From Erysipelotrichia bacterium (GTDB lineage: Bacteria; Bacillota_I; Bacilli_A; Erysipelotrichales; Erysipelotrichaceae): a stretch of DNA of 55,149 nt. The number at the start of each line of letters is the position of its first letter. The stretch's first letter is position 1. Shown one piece after another: positions 34,811 through 43,763 of the stretch. The notes under the pieces are model-generated. The model was given only the letters and a program-made list of their open reading frames with translations, made no database searches and was not told the DNA's origin. The DNA lies in NCBI GenBank assembly GCA_012800355.1, contig JAAZJL010000090.1, forward strand, positions 1 to 55,149, written 5' to 3'. A program made the position numbers and the translations under genes.

Positions 34811-36644
34811 AAGAAGACCTAAAAATAAACAAGGTCATACTGAACAAAAGAAGATGCATGACTTTCTGGACATGATATCACCTTCAACTATAAAGTTTTA
34901 CACCGATTACTACATATGTGGTAACACTTATAGGTCAGTATGGGCTATAAGACAGTATCCTACATCGACGGAAGAGCTTGCCCTACTTCGTTATTTGGGA
35001 GAAAAAGAAAATGTCACCTTAAAAATTTATTCGAGAATTGTAACACCTGTCGAGGAAAGGAAGATCATCTCTAATGCAACTAACAAACAAAAAATGAAAA
35101 CAGTATCTTCATCTCAAATGCAAGAAACAATTGAAGCACAGGTAGATATACAAGATTTAAATACATTAATTGCTAATATGCATAGGTCAAAAGAACCTTT
35201 AGTTCATACTGCAGTGTATATAGAAATGATCGCAAATGATTTGGAATCCTTAAATGTTCTCCAATCAAGTGTGTTTGCAGAACTAACACGTTCGAAGATG
35301 AATATAGATAAACTATTCTTAAGACAAAAGGAAGGTTTTATTTCCGTAATGCCATCTGGATTTAATGCTTTTAGAGAAGAATTTGAAAGGGTACTTCCTG
35401 CATCATCAGTTGCTAATTTATTTCCATTTAACTATTCAGGTAAAACTGATCCTAATGGTTTCTATATTGGAACTGATAAATACGGTTCTAATATCATCGT
35501 TGATTTTAATAGAAGAACTGAGGATATCACAAATTCAAATATCATCATTCTTGGTAATTCAGGGCAAGGTAAATCTTACTTACTAAAAAGTATAATTCTA
35601 ATTCACCTCCAATCAAATATGAATGTCATTGTCCTTGATCCTGAAAGTGAGTATATAGATTTAACACAAAATGTCGAAGGTGATTACATTGACTTAACGA
35701 GTGGCCAATACATTATCAATGTACTCGAACCGAAATTATGGACAGATGAAGTATTGATTGAGGATCTCTACGATGAATATACTCCTGCTGCATTTAAAAC
35801 TTCTAATGCATTGTCTCAGCATATTTCATTCTTGAAAGACTTTTTTAAAACCTATAAAGACCTGAGTAATGCACACATTGATACTTTGGAAATCATGTTA
35901 AAAAAACTATATGACAAGTTTGAAATCACCGATCGAACAGATTTATCTAAACTTAAAAGAGAAAATTATCCTATCTTAGAAGATTTATACAATTTGATAG
36001 ACCTTGAATACAAAACATACAATCCTGAAGAAAAGGAATTATATGATGAGAATATTCTTAGAGAAATTTTACTTGCAATCTATTCAATATGCAAAGGTTC
36101 TGAATCAAGATACTTCAATGGATATACAAACATCCAAGACGGAAGACTTGTAACATTTGGTGTTAAAGGTTTACTCAATTCGAATGAAAACTTAAGAAAT
36201 GCATTACTCTTCAATGTTTTATCGTATATGTCTAACGAACTCTTAACAAAAGGAAAAACAGTTGGTGCTTTGGATGAGTTCTATTTATTTTTAACGAACC
36301 TAACCGCTGTTGAATATATTAGAAACTTTATGAAACGAGTACGAAAAAAAGACAGTTCAATCATTCTTGCCTCTCAAAACTTAGAAGATTTTAATATTCC
36401 TAAGATAAGAGAGTATACCAAACCACTCTTCTCAATCCCATCTCATCAATTTTTATTTAACGCTGGAAGTATCGATGTACAGTTTTATATGGATACATTA
36501 CAACTTGAAAAATCAGAGTTTGAGTTAATTAGATATCCACAGCGTGGTGTTTGCTTATACAAATGTGGAAATGAAAGGTACAACCTAAAGGTTGAAGTTC
36601 CTGAGTACAAATCAAAATTATTTGGTGAAGGTGGCGGACGCTAA
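34800..36644 (+). CDS. VirB4/TraE-type conjugation ATPase
   Basis: A 614-aa cytoplasmic ATPase that powers the type IV secretion channel. The N-terminal half is the VirB4 docking domain. The motor has Walker A GNSGQGKSYL near residue 251, LDPESEY shortly after, Walker B VGALDEFYLFL near residue 490, and ASQN in the sensor region. Length is in the range of Gram-positive VirB4s. It overlaps the genes on both sides by a few bases, showing tight operon structure. Confidence 0.92.
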   Translation: MNFRRRPKNKQGHTEQKKMHDFLDMISPSTIKFYTDYYICGNTYRSVWAIRQYPTSTEELALLRYLGEKENVTLKIYSRIVTPVEERKIISNATNKQKMKTVSSSQMQETIEAQVDIQDLNTLIANMHRSKEPLVHTAVYIEMIANDLESLNVLQSSVFAELTRSKMNIDKLFLRQKEGFISVMPSGFNAFREEFERVLPASSVANLFPFNYSGKTDPNGFYIGTDKYGSNIIVDFNRRTEDITNSNIIILGNSGQGKSYLLKSIILIHLQSNMNVIVLDPESEYIDLTQNVEGDYIDLTSGQYIINVLEPKLWTDEVLIEDLYDEYTPAAFKTSNALSQHISFLKDFFKTYKDLSNAHIDTLEIMLKKLYDKFEITDRTDLSKLKRENYPILEDLYNLIDLEYKTYNPEEKELYDENILREILLAIYSICKGSESRYFNGYTNIQDGRLVTFGVKGLLNSNENLRNALLFNVLSYMSNELLTKGKTVGALDEFYLFLTNLTAVEYIRNFMKRVRKKDSSIILASQNLEDFNIPKIREYTKPLFSIPSHQFLFNAGSIDVQFYMDTLQLEKSEFELIRYPQRGVCLYKCGNERYNLKVEVPEYKSKLFGEGGGR

Positions 36645-37720
36645 TGTTCAAAGGAAGCAAGATACTTCTATCTCTAATTACTACAGAAAATGGTAGAAAA
36701 ACACTTAAAAATATATTACTTATAACACTCTCTCCTTTAATAATTATTGTTCTATTTATAGCTGTTTTAGGAGATGCGACTTCAAAACACAACCATGAAA
36801 TTATCGATGTTTTATTCCATAATAAAGAAATATGGTCTGATGTTCCATCTGAGTTCTCACAGTCCATTAGTACAATCAAGAATACCTTTGAACAAATTGA
36901 TACTGAAATTGCATTATTAGAAAATGTTAAGGGAAAAATTGATGACACTTTTATTAAATCAATCTTACTCTCTCTTTCATTGAACAAAGAAAACGAAAAT
37001 GTGGTTGATCAACTTAACATTCACGAATATACTAAACTTTTCTATACATTAGAAATAGAATCAAACAATGACGATGAATCATTCGAAGACAATATAAGCA
37101 CTGTTATAATACCAATTAAATCATCGAACCACTCCATAAAAAATGTACAGTCTTTTTTTGGTATAGATTTAACTCCCTACTACGATATGATATTTGAAAT
37201 TTACCACGTCGCCTTGACAGGGAAAAATAAAGGTTTAGATACAAACGTATCGCCTCATTATTTACTGACTGAACACTTTGATAATTCGGAGATGACACAG
37301 TTTGTTGGTGGGACGTTTGGACAAATGTTTGATAATGATTGGAAACAACATGTTACCTCAGAGTTCGGTTATCGTGAACCAATAAAACTACCAGATGGAA
37401 CTTATACAGGTAACTATCATTATGGTATTGACTTTGGATATGAAAAAGGCACACCAATTTATGCTCCACTAGACGGAAAGGTTGTGCTTTCAAAATATAC
37501 TGAAGGAGATTTTGGATTCTACGTTGTTATGGATCATGGTGGTGGTATTCTTACTCTCTATGCACACTTATCAAGAATTCATGTTGATGAAGGTGAAGAA
37601 GTCACTCAAGGTGAAACTGTTGGAGAAGTGGGATCATCTGGTGCTAGTACAGGCAATCACCTACATTTTGAAATAATAGAAGATAGAGTACGTATTGATC
37701 CTAGAAAATATTTAAAATAA
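36644..37720 (+). CDS. Membrane-anchored M23 (LytM) peptidoglycan hydrolase of the transfer machinery
   Basis: A 358-aa protein with an N-terminal membrane segment (LLITLSPLIIIVLFIAVLG), a helical extracellular spacer, and a C-terminal M23 peptidase domain (about 250-355). Metal and catalytic residues are visible as HYGIDFG, YAHLS and HLHFEI. It should open the cell wall locally for the conjugation channel, the job of VirB1-like hydrolases. It lacks the lysozyme (SLT) domain often fused in Tn916-type homologues. Confidence 0.9.
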   Translation: MFKGSKILLSLITTENGRKTLKNILLITLSPLIIIVLFIAVLGDATSKHNHEIIDVLFHNKEIWSDVPSEFSQSISTIKNTFEQIDTEIALLENVKGKIDDTFIKSILLSLSLNKENENVVDQLNIHEYTKLFYTLEIESNNDDESFEDNISTVIIPIKSSNHSIKNVQSFFGIDLTPYYDMIFEIYHVALTGKNKGLDTNVSPHYLLTEHFDNSEMTQFVGGTFGQMFDNDWKQHVTSEFGYREPIKLPDGTYTGNYHYGIDFGYEKGTPIYAPLDGKVVLSKYTEGDFGFYVVMDHGGGILTLYAHLSRIHVDEGEEVTQGETVGEVGSSGASTGNHLHFEIIEDRVRIDPRKYLK

Positions 37721-37733
37721 AGGAGCTTAGTAA

Positions 37734-38057
37734 ATGTCAGAACATTATGAAACAATCGCTAATTTAATTTATAAAGAATGCATACGTTGGGTAGTGGATT
37801 TTATCGAAGAAGAAATCTCATTCTCAACTTTGTTGGATCGATTTCAAGAGAACTATAACAAGTTTTCTGTACTGGAAGATATTGATCTATTGGACTTATT
37901 GAATGATGAAAAAGAAATTCAATTACTTGAAATAAACATTGCACTTGAAGATAGAGTCGTAGCGATTCAATTTGACGACGATACTTACAGTGAAAGACAT
38001 CTAAAAGAAATACTCATTGAAATTATTAAAATTGAAGAGAAACTAGGCGCAAATTAG
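37734..38057 (+). CDS. Hypothetical ICE protein, 107 aa
   Basis: Not recognised. Very acidic and helical (FIEEEISFSTLLDRFQENYN, LLDLLNDEKEIQLLE). AAAGGAG lies 9 bases before the ATG. It follows the hydrolase gene by 13 bases in the same operon. Confidence 0.6.
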   Translation: MSEHYETIANLIYKECIRWVVDFIEEEISFSTLLDRFQENYNKFSVLEDIDLLDLLNDEKEIQLLEINIALEDRVVAIQFDDDTYSERHLKEILIEIIKIEEKLGAN

Positions 38058-38083
38058 CGCATTTTGTATAGGAAGGAATCAAA

Positions 38084-39004
38084 ATGAATATTAATAGAAT
38101 TAAATCATTGTACCCTACTGGTACACGTTTAAAGTGTGTTGAAATGAACGATACCCAAGCAGTCCCAACAGGAACTCTTGGAACAGTAGAGTTTGTTGAT
38201 GACATGGGAACCATACATGTAAATTGGGATAATGGCAGTTCACTTGGGCTAATTGTTGGAGAAGATTCGTTTGAAATAATTCAACATCAAGATTTAAATT
38301 ATGAAGTAATACCAGTAAACATCACGCTGTATGCTCCTGTATTAGCAAAGCAGAAGTTAGATCCCAAAGAACATCAAATTAAAAAAGCAATTAAAGTATC
38401 TCACCTAGAGTACTTAAACCTCTTAGATGATCCAATGAAAAATCGAGAGTATATCAAAAACCATATTGAAGATATGTATACTGAAGATGATGTTTATCAT
38501 AGTATATTAGTATATTGTGATGAAGAACAATCGGGAATTTTAATTGAATCAGAAGGATATGAGTATGCACGATATCAAGGTTTTATCGATGACGTTCATA
38601 AACTTTTAGAAACTGGAATCGTACATGTAGAAGATAATACACTGCATACAAAGATAAGAGTTTTGGTTGTTGAACCAGAGAATAAACCCTATGTTGCAAT
38701 TATAGATAATTCGTTAGAATCATCGCAAGCTATGGTTGGAGGCTATATTGAAACAGTTTATCTCAGTGACTCTGCAGAAATAATTTGTAACGAAGAAGGT
38801 AAGCTTATGAACTTACCTGCAAATAGAAGGGTTGGAAACGATATTATCGCTGGTCGTTTTATTATCGTTGGAGTAGATGATGGCGAACACTTTAAGTCAT
38901 TAAGTCCAGATGACATTAAAAAATATAGTCAACAATTTAATGATATTGAAATGATTGATCAAAAAGAAACTCAAAAATTATTGGATTATGAAATCAGATT
39001 TTAG
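38084..39004 (+). CDS. DUF4314 - DUF3846 fusion protein of ICE type
   Basis: A 306-aa protein. Residues 1-68 fit DUF4314 (SLYPTGTRLKCVEMND ... VNWDNGSSLGL), a small SH3-like fold. Residues about 80-180 are a middle domain common in such elements. About 188-275 fit DUF3846 (IRVLVVEPENKPYVAII ... GRFIIVG). These domains are known from Bacillota conjugative elements, without assigned biochemical function. AGGAAGG is the RBS. Confidence 0.75.
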   Translation: MNINRIKSLYPTGTRLKCVEMNDTQAVPTGTLGTVEFVDDMGTIHVNWDNGSSLGLIVGEDSFEIIQHQDLNYEVIPVNITLYAPVLAKQKLDPKEHQIKKAIKVSHLEYLNLLDDPMKNREYIKNHIEDMYTEDDVYHSILVYCDEEQSGILIESEGYEYARYQGFIDDVHKLLETGIVHVEDNTLHTKIRVLVVEPENKPYVAIIDNSLESSQAMVGGYIETVYLSDSAEIICNEEGKLMNLPANRRVGNDIIAGRFIIVGVDDGEHFKSLSPDDIKKYSQQFNDIEMIDQKETQKLLDYEIRF

Positions 39005-39013
39005 GAGGAAAAT

Positions 39014-39232
39014 ATGAAAACTAAAAAAGTAACAATTGAAGTTAGTGAATCCAAATTAAGTGCTTTAGAAGTATTTATTAAAAATAGAAACTCAACAGTC
39101 GAACTAGAACTTCAAGATACATTTAATAAACTGTATGAAAGGGTTGTTCCAAATCAAGTGAAGTTGTTTGTAAAAGAAACTTCCCCCTCTAAAAAAGATG
39201 ATGGTTTGAACATACCAAAAGTCGGTAAATAA
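39014..39232 (+). CDS. DUF6103-like small ICE protein
   Basis: A 72-aa protein whose N-terminal half (KVTIEVSESKLSALEVFIKN) and YERVVPNQVKLFV fit the DUF6103 pattern of conjugative elements. It is the last gene of the left transfer block. AGGAGG lies 6 bases before the ATG. Function unknown; a small DNA-binding or structural role is possible. Confidence 0.65.
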   Translation: MKTKKVTIEVSESKLSALEVFIKNRNSTVELELQDTFNKLYERVVPNQVKLFVKETSPSKKDDGLNIPKVGK

Positions 39233-39601
39233 TCTCCTAATTGACCCAAATCTATAGATGATTTTTACTGAAATAAAGCGGTACCGCTTTTATAAGCCAA
39301 ATTTGGGATCAAGTTTCGTAAAATTCTAACATTTTTTTCAATATTTTGCTTATCGCGCATATTAAAAGCCACAAACTCGAGGTGTGTGCCCGAATCGTGG
39401 CTTTTGTGCGATTATATTTCCTAAATGGAGTAAATATAGCAGTCCCATCTAGTTTGACTGCGTGTGAGCCTGTGTTGGAATAATTGCATTTTCAGTAAAT
39501 TAACCCTATTTACCGCCAAATTGGGCTGTTTATCTGAAGGGATAATTTGAAGCAGGTTAAAGAGAGGTAGTGCATTACTTCTACGAGCAAAGCTCGTAGA
39601 A
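39233..39601. other. Non-coding junction rich in inverted repeats between the transfer operon and the restriction-modification genes
   Basis: No gene is seen. It contains the self-complementary AAAGCGGTACCGCTTT (39276-39291), CCAAATTTGG (39298-39307), a long hairpin with arms AAAAGCCAC (39364-39372) and GTGGCTTTT (39397-39405) whose outer flanks also pair (ATCGC / GCGAT), and TTCTACGAGC-AAA-GCTCGTAGAA at 39579-39601. It could hold terminators for the two convergent units, a structured RNA, or a DNA-processing site. Confidence 0.5.
39579..39601. terminator. Perfect hairpin at the end of the restriction-modification operon
   Basis: 10-bp arms TTCTACGAGC and GCTCGTAGAA with a 3-base loop abut the stop codon of the McrC-like gene at 39602. 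No T-run follows on the minus strand, so termination is uncertain. Confidence 0.45.
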
Positions 39602-40867
39602 CTATAAATCATTAGAGTTGATGACAGTCATATTACCTATCGAATATTCTTTAAAATCTACATCTTCAACAAATAAAATCCCTTCCACATTAAGTGAATT
39701 ATAAGGAATGTCATTTATTTCCATAAACTCTAAGTATTCAGCTAGTTCTTTAAATCCAGTATAAGCATACTCTATATCTCTAGTATATTTGATTTCTCCG
39801 ATTGTTATATTAATTAAGTAATCTTCATTAAATTCTAAGATTATTAAATCAGGTCTTCCCGCCCAAATAGTATTATTTGGCTTGGATTTTTGTAATTCTT
39901 TAAACTTATTTGTTATCTCTTTAATATTTTTAAGTTGTTGTAGATATTTATGGGTTCCAATGATATCTTCTAATGTTATATGGAAGTTTAAGTATTTTAC
40001 AGCAGACCTATTGTGATAAATTAAGACTCTATTATTATCAACTGTATGTGCTTTTGCAAAATAATCTTCAGTACCATCGATAATATTGAAAGTTACATTG
40101 TTAAATTTATTACGAATATATTTAATTATTACAAACAGTTCGAAAACCTCATCTACATCCTGAATTTCGATAAATGTTGTTTGAAGCAACGAGTTTATAG
40201 TATCCATATTTTCCGACATTATTAGATTATAATACTTTATTATTTGAGCTGCGTCTCTATAAATTTTTTTTCTACTTTTTAAAACATCGTTCAACATTTT
40301 AGTAGAAATGTCTATTTTCGAGGTATCTATTCTCTTAATATATATATTTCTATTAAGTAACTTTTTGACAGTACTCATAATAAATTCACCATTTTTAAAC
40401 CAATGGTATTTTTGAAATCTTGCCATTCCAACATCTTTGAAAATTATTTCTTCTAAAATTTCCAAAGATTTTTTTAACACAATATTCTCTTTAGTGTTAT
40501 ACAATTTGTCAGTACTTGCACAAACAAAAGTCATATTAGTCGTATTACCAGTTCTATACCTTTCTTGCATGGTTTCATTCCATATAATACGTCCTCTTAT
40601 TTCACCTTGTAACACGTCTTTTTTAGGCTCAGTAGAATGTCGTAACTGATCAATTGAAGTGTCTAGAGTTGTGATATAATCGTAAACAGCTGGTGAGATA
40701 ATAAAGTGAATGTTAAGTATTTCTTTCATATCATTGAATTTTACATCTTGAAATTCAAAGAAAAATTTGGGATTAATAAAACCATTTCTAAAATAATAGA
40801 TTAAATCATCCTTAATTTCTTTTATCATCTCGAATTTTATGTTGTTGTCATATAATTGTTCTTTCAT
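39602..40867 (-). CDS. McrC-like restriction subunit of a LlaJI-type system (R2)
   Basis: A 421-aa protein with a McrC-like N-terminal region and a C-terminal PD-(D/E)XK nuclease: GRPDLIILEF ... IGEIKYT gives the P-D ... E-x-K signature near residues 325-350. In LlaJI-type systems this is the cutting subunit that works with the NTP-driven partner encoded just upstream (3 bases between the genes). It is the last gene of the four-gene leftward operon. Confidence 0.82.
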   Translation of the reverse strand: MKEQLYDNNIKFEMIKEIKDDLIYYFRNGFINPKFFFEFQDVKFNDMKEILNIHFIISPAVYDYITTLDTSIDQLRHSTEPKKDVLQGEIRGRIIWNETMQERYRTGNTTNMTFVCASTDKLYNTKENIVLKKSLEILEEIIFKDVGMARFQKYHWFKNGEFIMSTVKKLLNRNIYIKRIDTSKIDISTKMLNDVLKSRKKIYRDAAQIIKYYNLIMSENMDTINSLLQTTFIEIQDVDEVFELFVIIKYIRNKFNNVTFNIIDGTEDYFAKAHTVDNNRVLIYHNRSAVKYLNFHITLEDIIGTHKYLQQLKNIKEITNKFKELQKSKPNNTIWAGRPDLIILEFNEDYLINITIGEIKYTRDIEYAYTGFKELAEYLEFMEINDIPYNSLNVEGILFVEDVDFKEYSIGNMTVINSNDL

Positions 40868-40870
40868 ATC

Positions 40871-42625
40871 TTACTCAATATTGATTCCGAAAAATGTTTG
40901 GATCGACAATTTCAATTTGTGCTTGTTTTCAATAGAAGCCAATGAAATTAGTTCTCTATAATACTTAATTAGTTCATCTTCATACAGTCCTTCTAACTGG
41001 GGTAGAATATACGATGATATCGCAGATATATAGTCACCACCATGGTAAATAAATTTAGCAATATCTTCGACCAATGCCGGTCCCATTTGTCTATACTTAT
41101 TAGTTAAAGTCCACAAATCAGTAATATTCGCTTCATCTACTTCATTGAGATTAATCTCCCATAGATTTAATAAAGTTCTTACAGTATCAATATCAATATT
41201 ATTTGGAACATTAATTTGAACGAACGCAAATCTTCTCATGAATGCATAACTCATCTCGTAAAGTGATGATTTATCAAAAGTATTCATTGTTCCAATCAAT
41301 CTCCAATCCTTAGGAACTATATAATTGTGACTTTGTGCTGGATAGTCTTCATCGGAGTTCTCAAGCGATATTTCAATTGGGTTACCATCTTTCACAAAAC
41401 CCAAATCCACATCATCACCTGATAAAATTGAAAAGAAAGATCCAAATGCTTTATCTATATCAGCACGATTTATTTCGTCAATGATTATCCATTGGTTTTT
41501 TTGATTATTATTATTATCTTTAAGTGAACTTAAAAATATGCCGTCGTCAAAGTATAATTGTCCAAAAACATCTGGCTTGTATCCTCCGATGGTATCATAA
41601 GTAGACCAATCTGACATTGCTGTAACCATCTTATAATCGGCTTTATAACTTTCAGCTATTAATTTTGCTATTTTACTTTTCCCTGTACCAGGCGGACCAA
41701 TTAATATTAGATGTTTTCCACTTTTGAAAATAGACCTAATACTGTTTTTTATAATTTTTTCATCCTCAAAGTACAAATTTTGGAAATCCAAAGTTGATTC
41801 AAAATCTATATTAAACATTTGTTTGTTTTTAGCTTTTATTTCAACATTTTGATGATTTCGGAAAAAGCTTAGGTCAGGAGCCGGTAATTCGGTCGATTTA
41901 TTTGGAACAAGTTTCTTAACTAACTCCTCCGTTTTCTCTTTTGCATCTTTTTCAAATTTGCCTAACTTCTCTATTACTTTCTCTCTATAACTTGGATTTT
42001 TCCATATATAGATAAACATATTAGGGTTACCCATTACAAACTGGCGGAGCCAATCATCACCATTTAAATCAATATATTCTTTAATGATATCTTCTATGTT
42101 CTCTAAAAAAAGTCTAGTTTCAGATGTTCTATTAACAAGGTGGAAATCATAATCTTCCTTTAGAACAGGATACAAAATAAATTTTGTTTCAGTTCTAACA
42201 ATATACAAATATGTAAGTTTGCCTAGCAATAAATCAATAAATGAACATGACTTTGGATCGCTTTTATCAAATTTTACATATCTTCCGCTTTCTGTGTAAT
42301 ACATAGGCTTGATTTTTATTTCTCTATCATTGGATCTTTCATATTTTTCTATGTTTTCCAGCTTACCTTTAAACATACTCTTAAAAGGCATAACATTTTT
42401 TACAACCAAATCAATATACTCATCCAATTTGTCACTATCTATTACAAATTCATGTGTGAAACCATCAAAAAAGTCTTCTATAGCTTTTTTGTCTTTAGGA
42501 ATATCACTTGCATAATAACTACCTACTTGACTATCTTTTATACTATTAAGTTGACTTTTTGTAACAGCCTCTGAATTAGGAATATCAATTATTATATAAT
42601 CTAGTTTATTTACATGAGTAGCCAT
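40871..42625 (-). CDS. McrB-like AAA+ restriction subunit of a LlaJI-type system (R1)
   Basis: A 584-aa protein. The N-terminal half (about 1-270) is probably for DNA recognition and is not recognised further. An AAA+ motor of the McrB type follows: Walker A LIGPPGTGKSKIAK near residue 310, Walker B IIDEINRADIDKAFG near 380, and GTMNTFD with sensor and arginine-finger region (MRRFAF). It should use GTP or ATP to move on DNA and drive the nuclease subunit. GGAGG lies 7 bases before ATG. It starts 3 bases after the M2 stop. Confidence 0.87.
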   Translation of the reverse strand: MATHVNKLDYIIIDIPNSEAVTKSQLNSIKDSQVGSYYASDIPKDKKAIEDFFDGFTHEFVIDSDKLDEYIDLVVKNVMPFKSMFKGKLENIEKYERSNDREIKIKPMYYTESGRYVKFDKSDPKSCSFIDLLLGKLTYLYIVRTETKFILYPVLKEDYDFHLVNRTSETRLFLENIEDIIKEYIDLNGDDWLRQFVMGNPNMFIYIWKNPSYREKVIEKLGKFEKDAKEKTEELVKKLVPNKSTELPAPDLSFFRNHQNVEIKAKNKQMFNIDFESTLDFQNLYFEDEKIIKNSIRSIFKSGKHLILIGPPGTGKSKIAKLIAESYKADYKMVTAMSDWSTYDTIGGYKPDVFGQLYFDDGIFLSSLKDNNNNQKNQWIIIDEINRADIDKAFGSFFSILSGDDVDLGFVKDGNPIEISLENSDEDYPAQSHNYIVPKDWRLIGTMNTFDKSSLYEMSYAFMRRFAFVQINVPNNIDIDTVRTLLNLWEINLNEVDEANITDLWTLTNKYRQMGPALVEDIAKFIYHGGDYISAISSYILPQLEGLYEDELIKYYRELISLASIENKHKLKLSIQTFFGINIE

Positions 42626-42628
42626 AAT

Positions 42629-43750
42629 TTACCTCCATTGTATATATTCTAACATATCTTCCAAGATTTTAATTAAAACATCTACAACTATACTATTACC
42701 CGCCTGACGGTACCCTTGTGCTCTAGAAACCACTATTTTATAATCGTCAGGAAACCCCATTAATCTGTGTGCTTCTCTTTCAGTAAGCATTCTTATTGGA
42801 CCGAGATCCGTCATATAATTATCAACACCAGCTCTATGCCTGTTACCCATTGTAGCCAAAATAGTCCGAGCAATTGGCAAATCTATTTCTACTTTTTGAT
42901 AGAAACCTTTTGTACCCGTGCTCATGACGTATTTCTTCAACTTAGGCGAGAGTATATATTTTGGGTCCACATATCCTTCTTCAAAAGTCAGACTCAACTT
43001 ACTATTTATAGATTTAAAATTACCTAACTTAGTTTTACTTAATAAAAAATCTTGCATGGTAAATTTTAAATCTTCAACTTTAGGAGGAAAAGAATAATTT
43101 TTATCAATTTTAATATCCTTTCTAACACCAACAACAAATATTCTTCTTCTAGTTTGGGGAATACCGTAGTCCTTTGCATCTAGCACAGATTCAAAAATAT
43201 TATAGTTTAATTGACTGAAAACACCTTTCATGATTTCCCAGGTGTTTCCTTTATCGTGTGTAGTTAGGCCTCGAACATTTTCATATATAAACATTTTAGG
43301 ATGAATTTCATTTAATAATCTTGCATAATCATAAAAAAGTGTACCTCTTGTGTCTTCCAATCCTTCTTGAAATCCCACTGTAGAAAAACTTTGACAAGGA
43401 CTGCCTCCAACGAATAAATCTACTTCATTTTCGTAATCAGTACCATCGAGCATTCTAATATCTAAATAAAATTTGCTGGGATCAATATCGTAATTCGCTA
43501 AGTACGATTTCTTAACAAAATTGGTTCTTCTGGTTTTATTTGAATATAAGCTATCAACATACTCTTTTTTTGCAAGTACAGTCTCCATTTTCTTTATTTT
43601 TTTTAATTCCTCTTCAGGTTCTATATCAATTTCTATATCTCCATTATCACATGCAAAAACAATTTCGTGATCTATATTCATCCTTTTTAATGCTTGTTCT
43701 ACTGCACCTATTCCACTAAAAACAGTAGCAATTTTAAGTTTTTTATCCAC
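42629..43750 (-). CDS. DNA (cytosine-5) methyltransferase, second of pair (LlaJI M2-like)
   Basis: A 373-aa C5 methyltransferase: motif I TVFSGIGAVEQAL, catalytic PCQSF near residue 117, ENVRG, QTRRRIF and the late RQAGNSIVVD. The true start is GTG 43750, because AAAGGAG lies 6 bases upstream; the longer ORF would overlap M1. Two C5 methylases side by side with McrB/McrC-like subunits is the LlaJI layout, where an asymmetric site needs one enzyme per strand. Confidence 0.92.
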   Translation of the reverse strand: MDKKLKIATVFSGIGAVEQALKRMNIDHEIVFACDNGDIEIDIEPEEELKKIKKMETVLAKKEYVDSLYSNKTRRTNFVKKSYLANYDIDPSKFYLDIRMLDGTDYENEVDLFVGGSPCQSFSTVGFQEGLEDTRGTLFYDYARLLNEIHPKMFIYENVRGLTTHDKGNTWEIMKGVFSQLNYNIFESVLDAKDYGIPQTRRRIFVVGVRKDIKIDKNYSFPPKVEDLKFTMQDFLLSKTKLGNFKSINSKLSLTFEEGYVDPKYILSPKLKKYVMSTGTKGFYQKVEIDLPIARTILATMGNRHRAGVDNYMTDLGPIRMLTEREAHRLMGFPDDYKIVVSRAQGYRQAGNSIVVDVLIKILEDMLEYIQWR

Positions 43751-43763
43751 AAATATCTCCTTT

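Noticed and set aside
36529-36987. A 152-codon minus-strand ORF across the VirB4/M23 gene border
   Set aside because: It is antisense to two well-supported overlapping transfer genes and lacks an RBS and any known motif.
39233-39601. A CRISPR-like or tandem repeat array
   Set aside because: The symmetric elements differ from each other and are not spaced repeats with unique spacers. No cas genes occur in the window.
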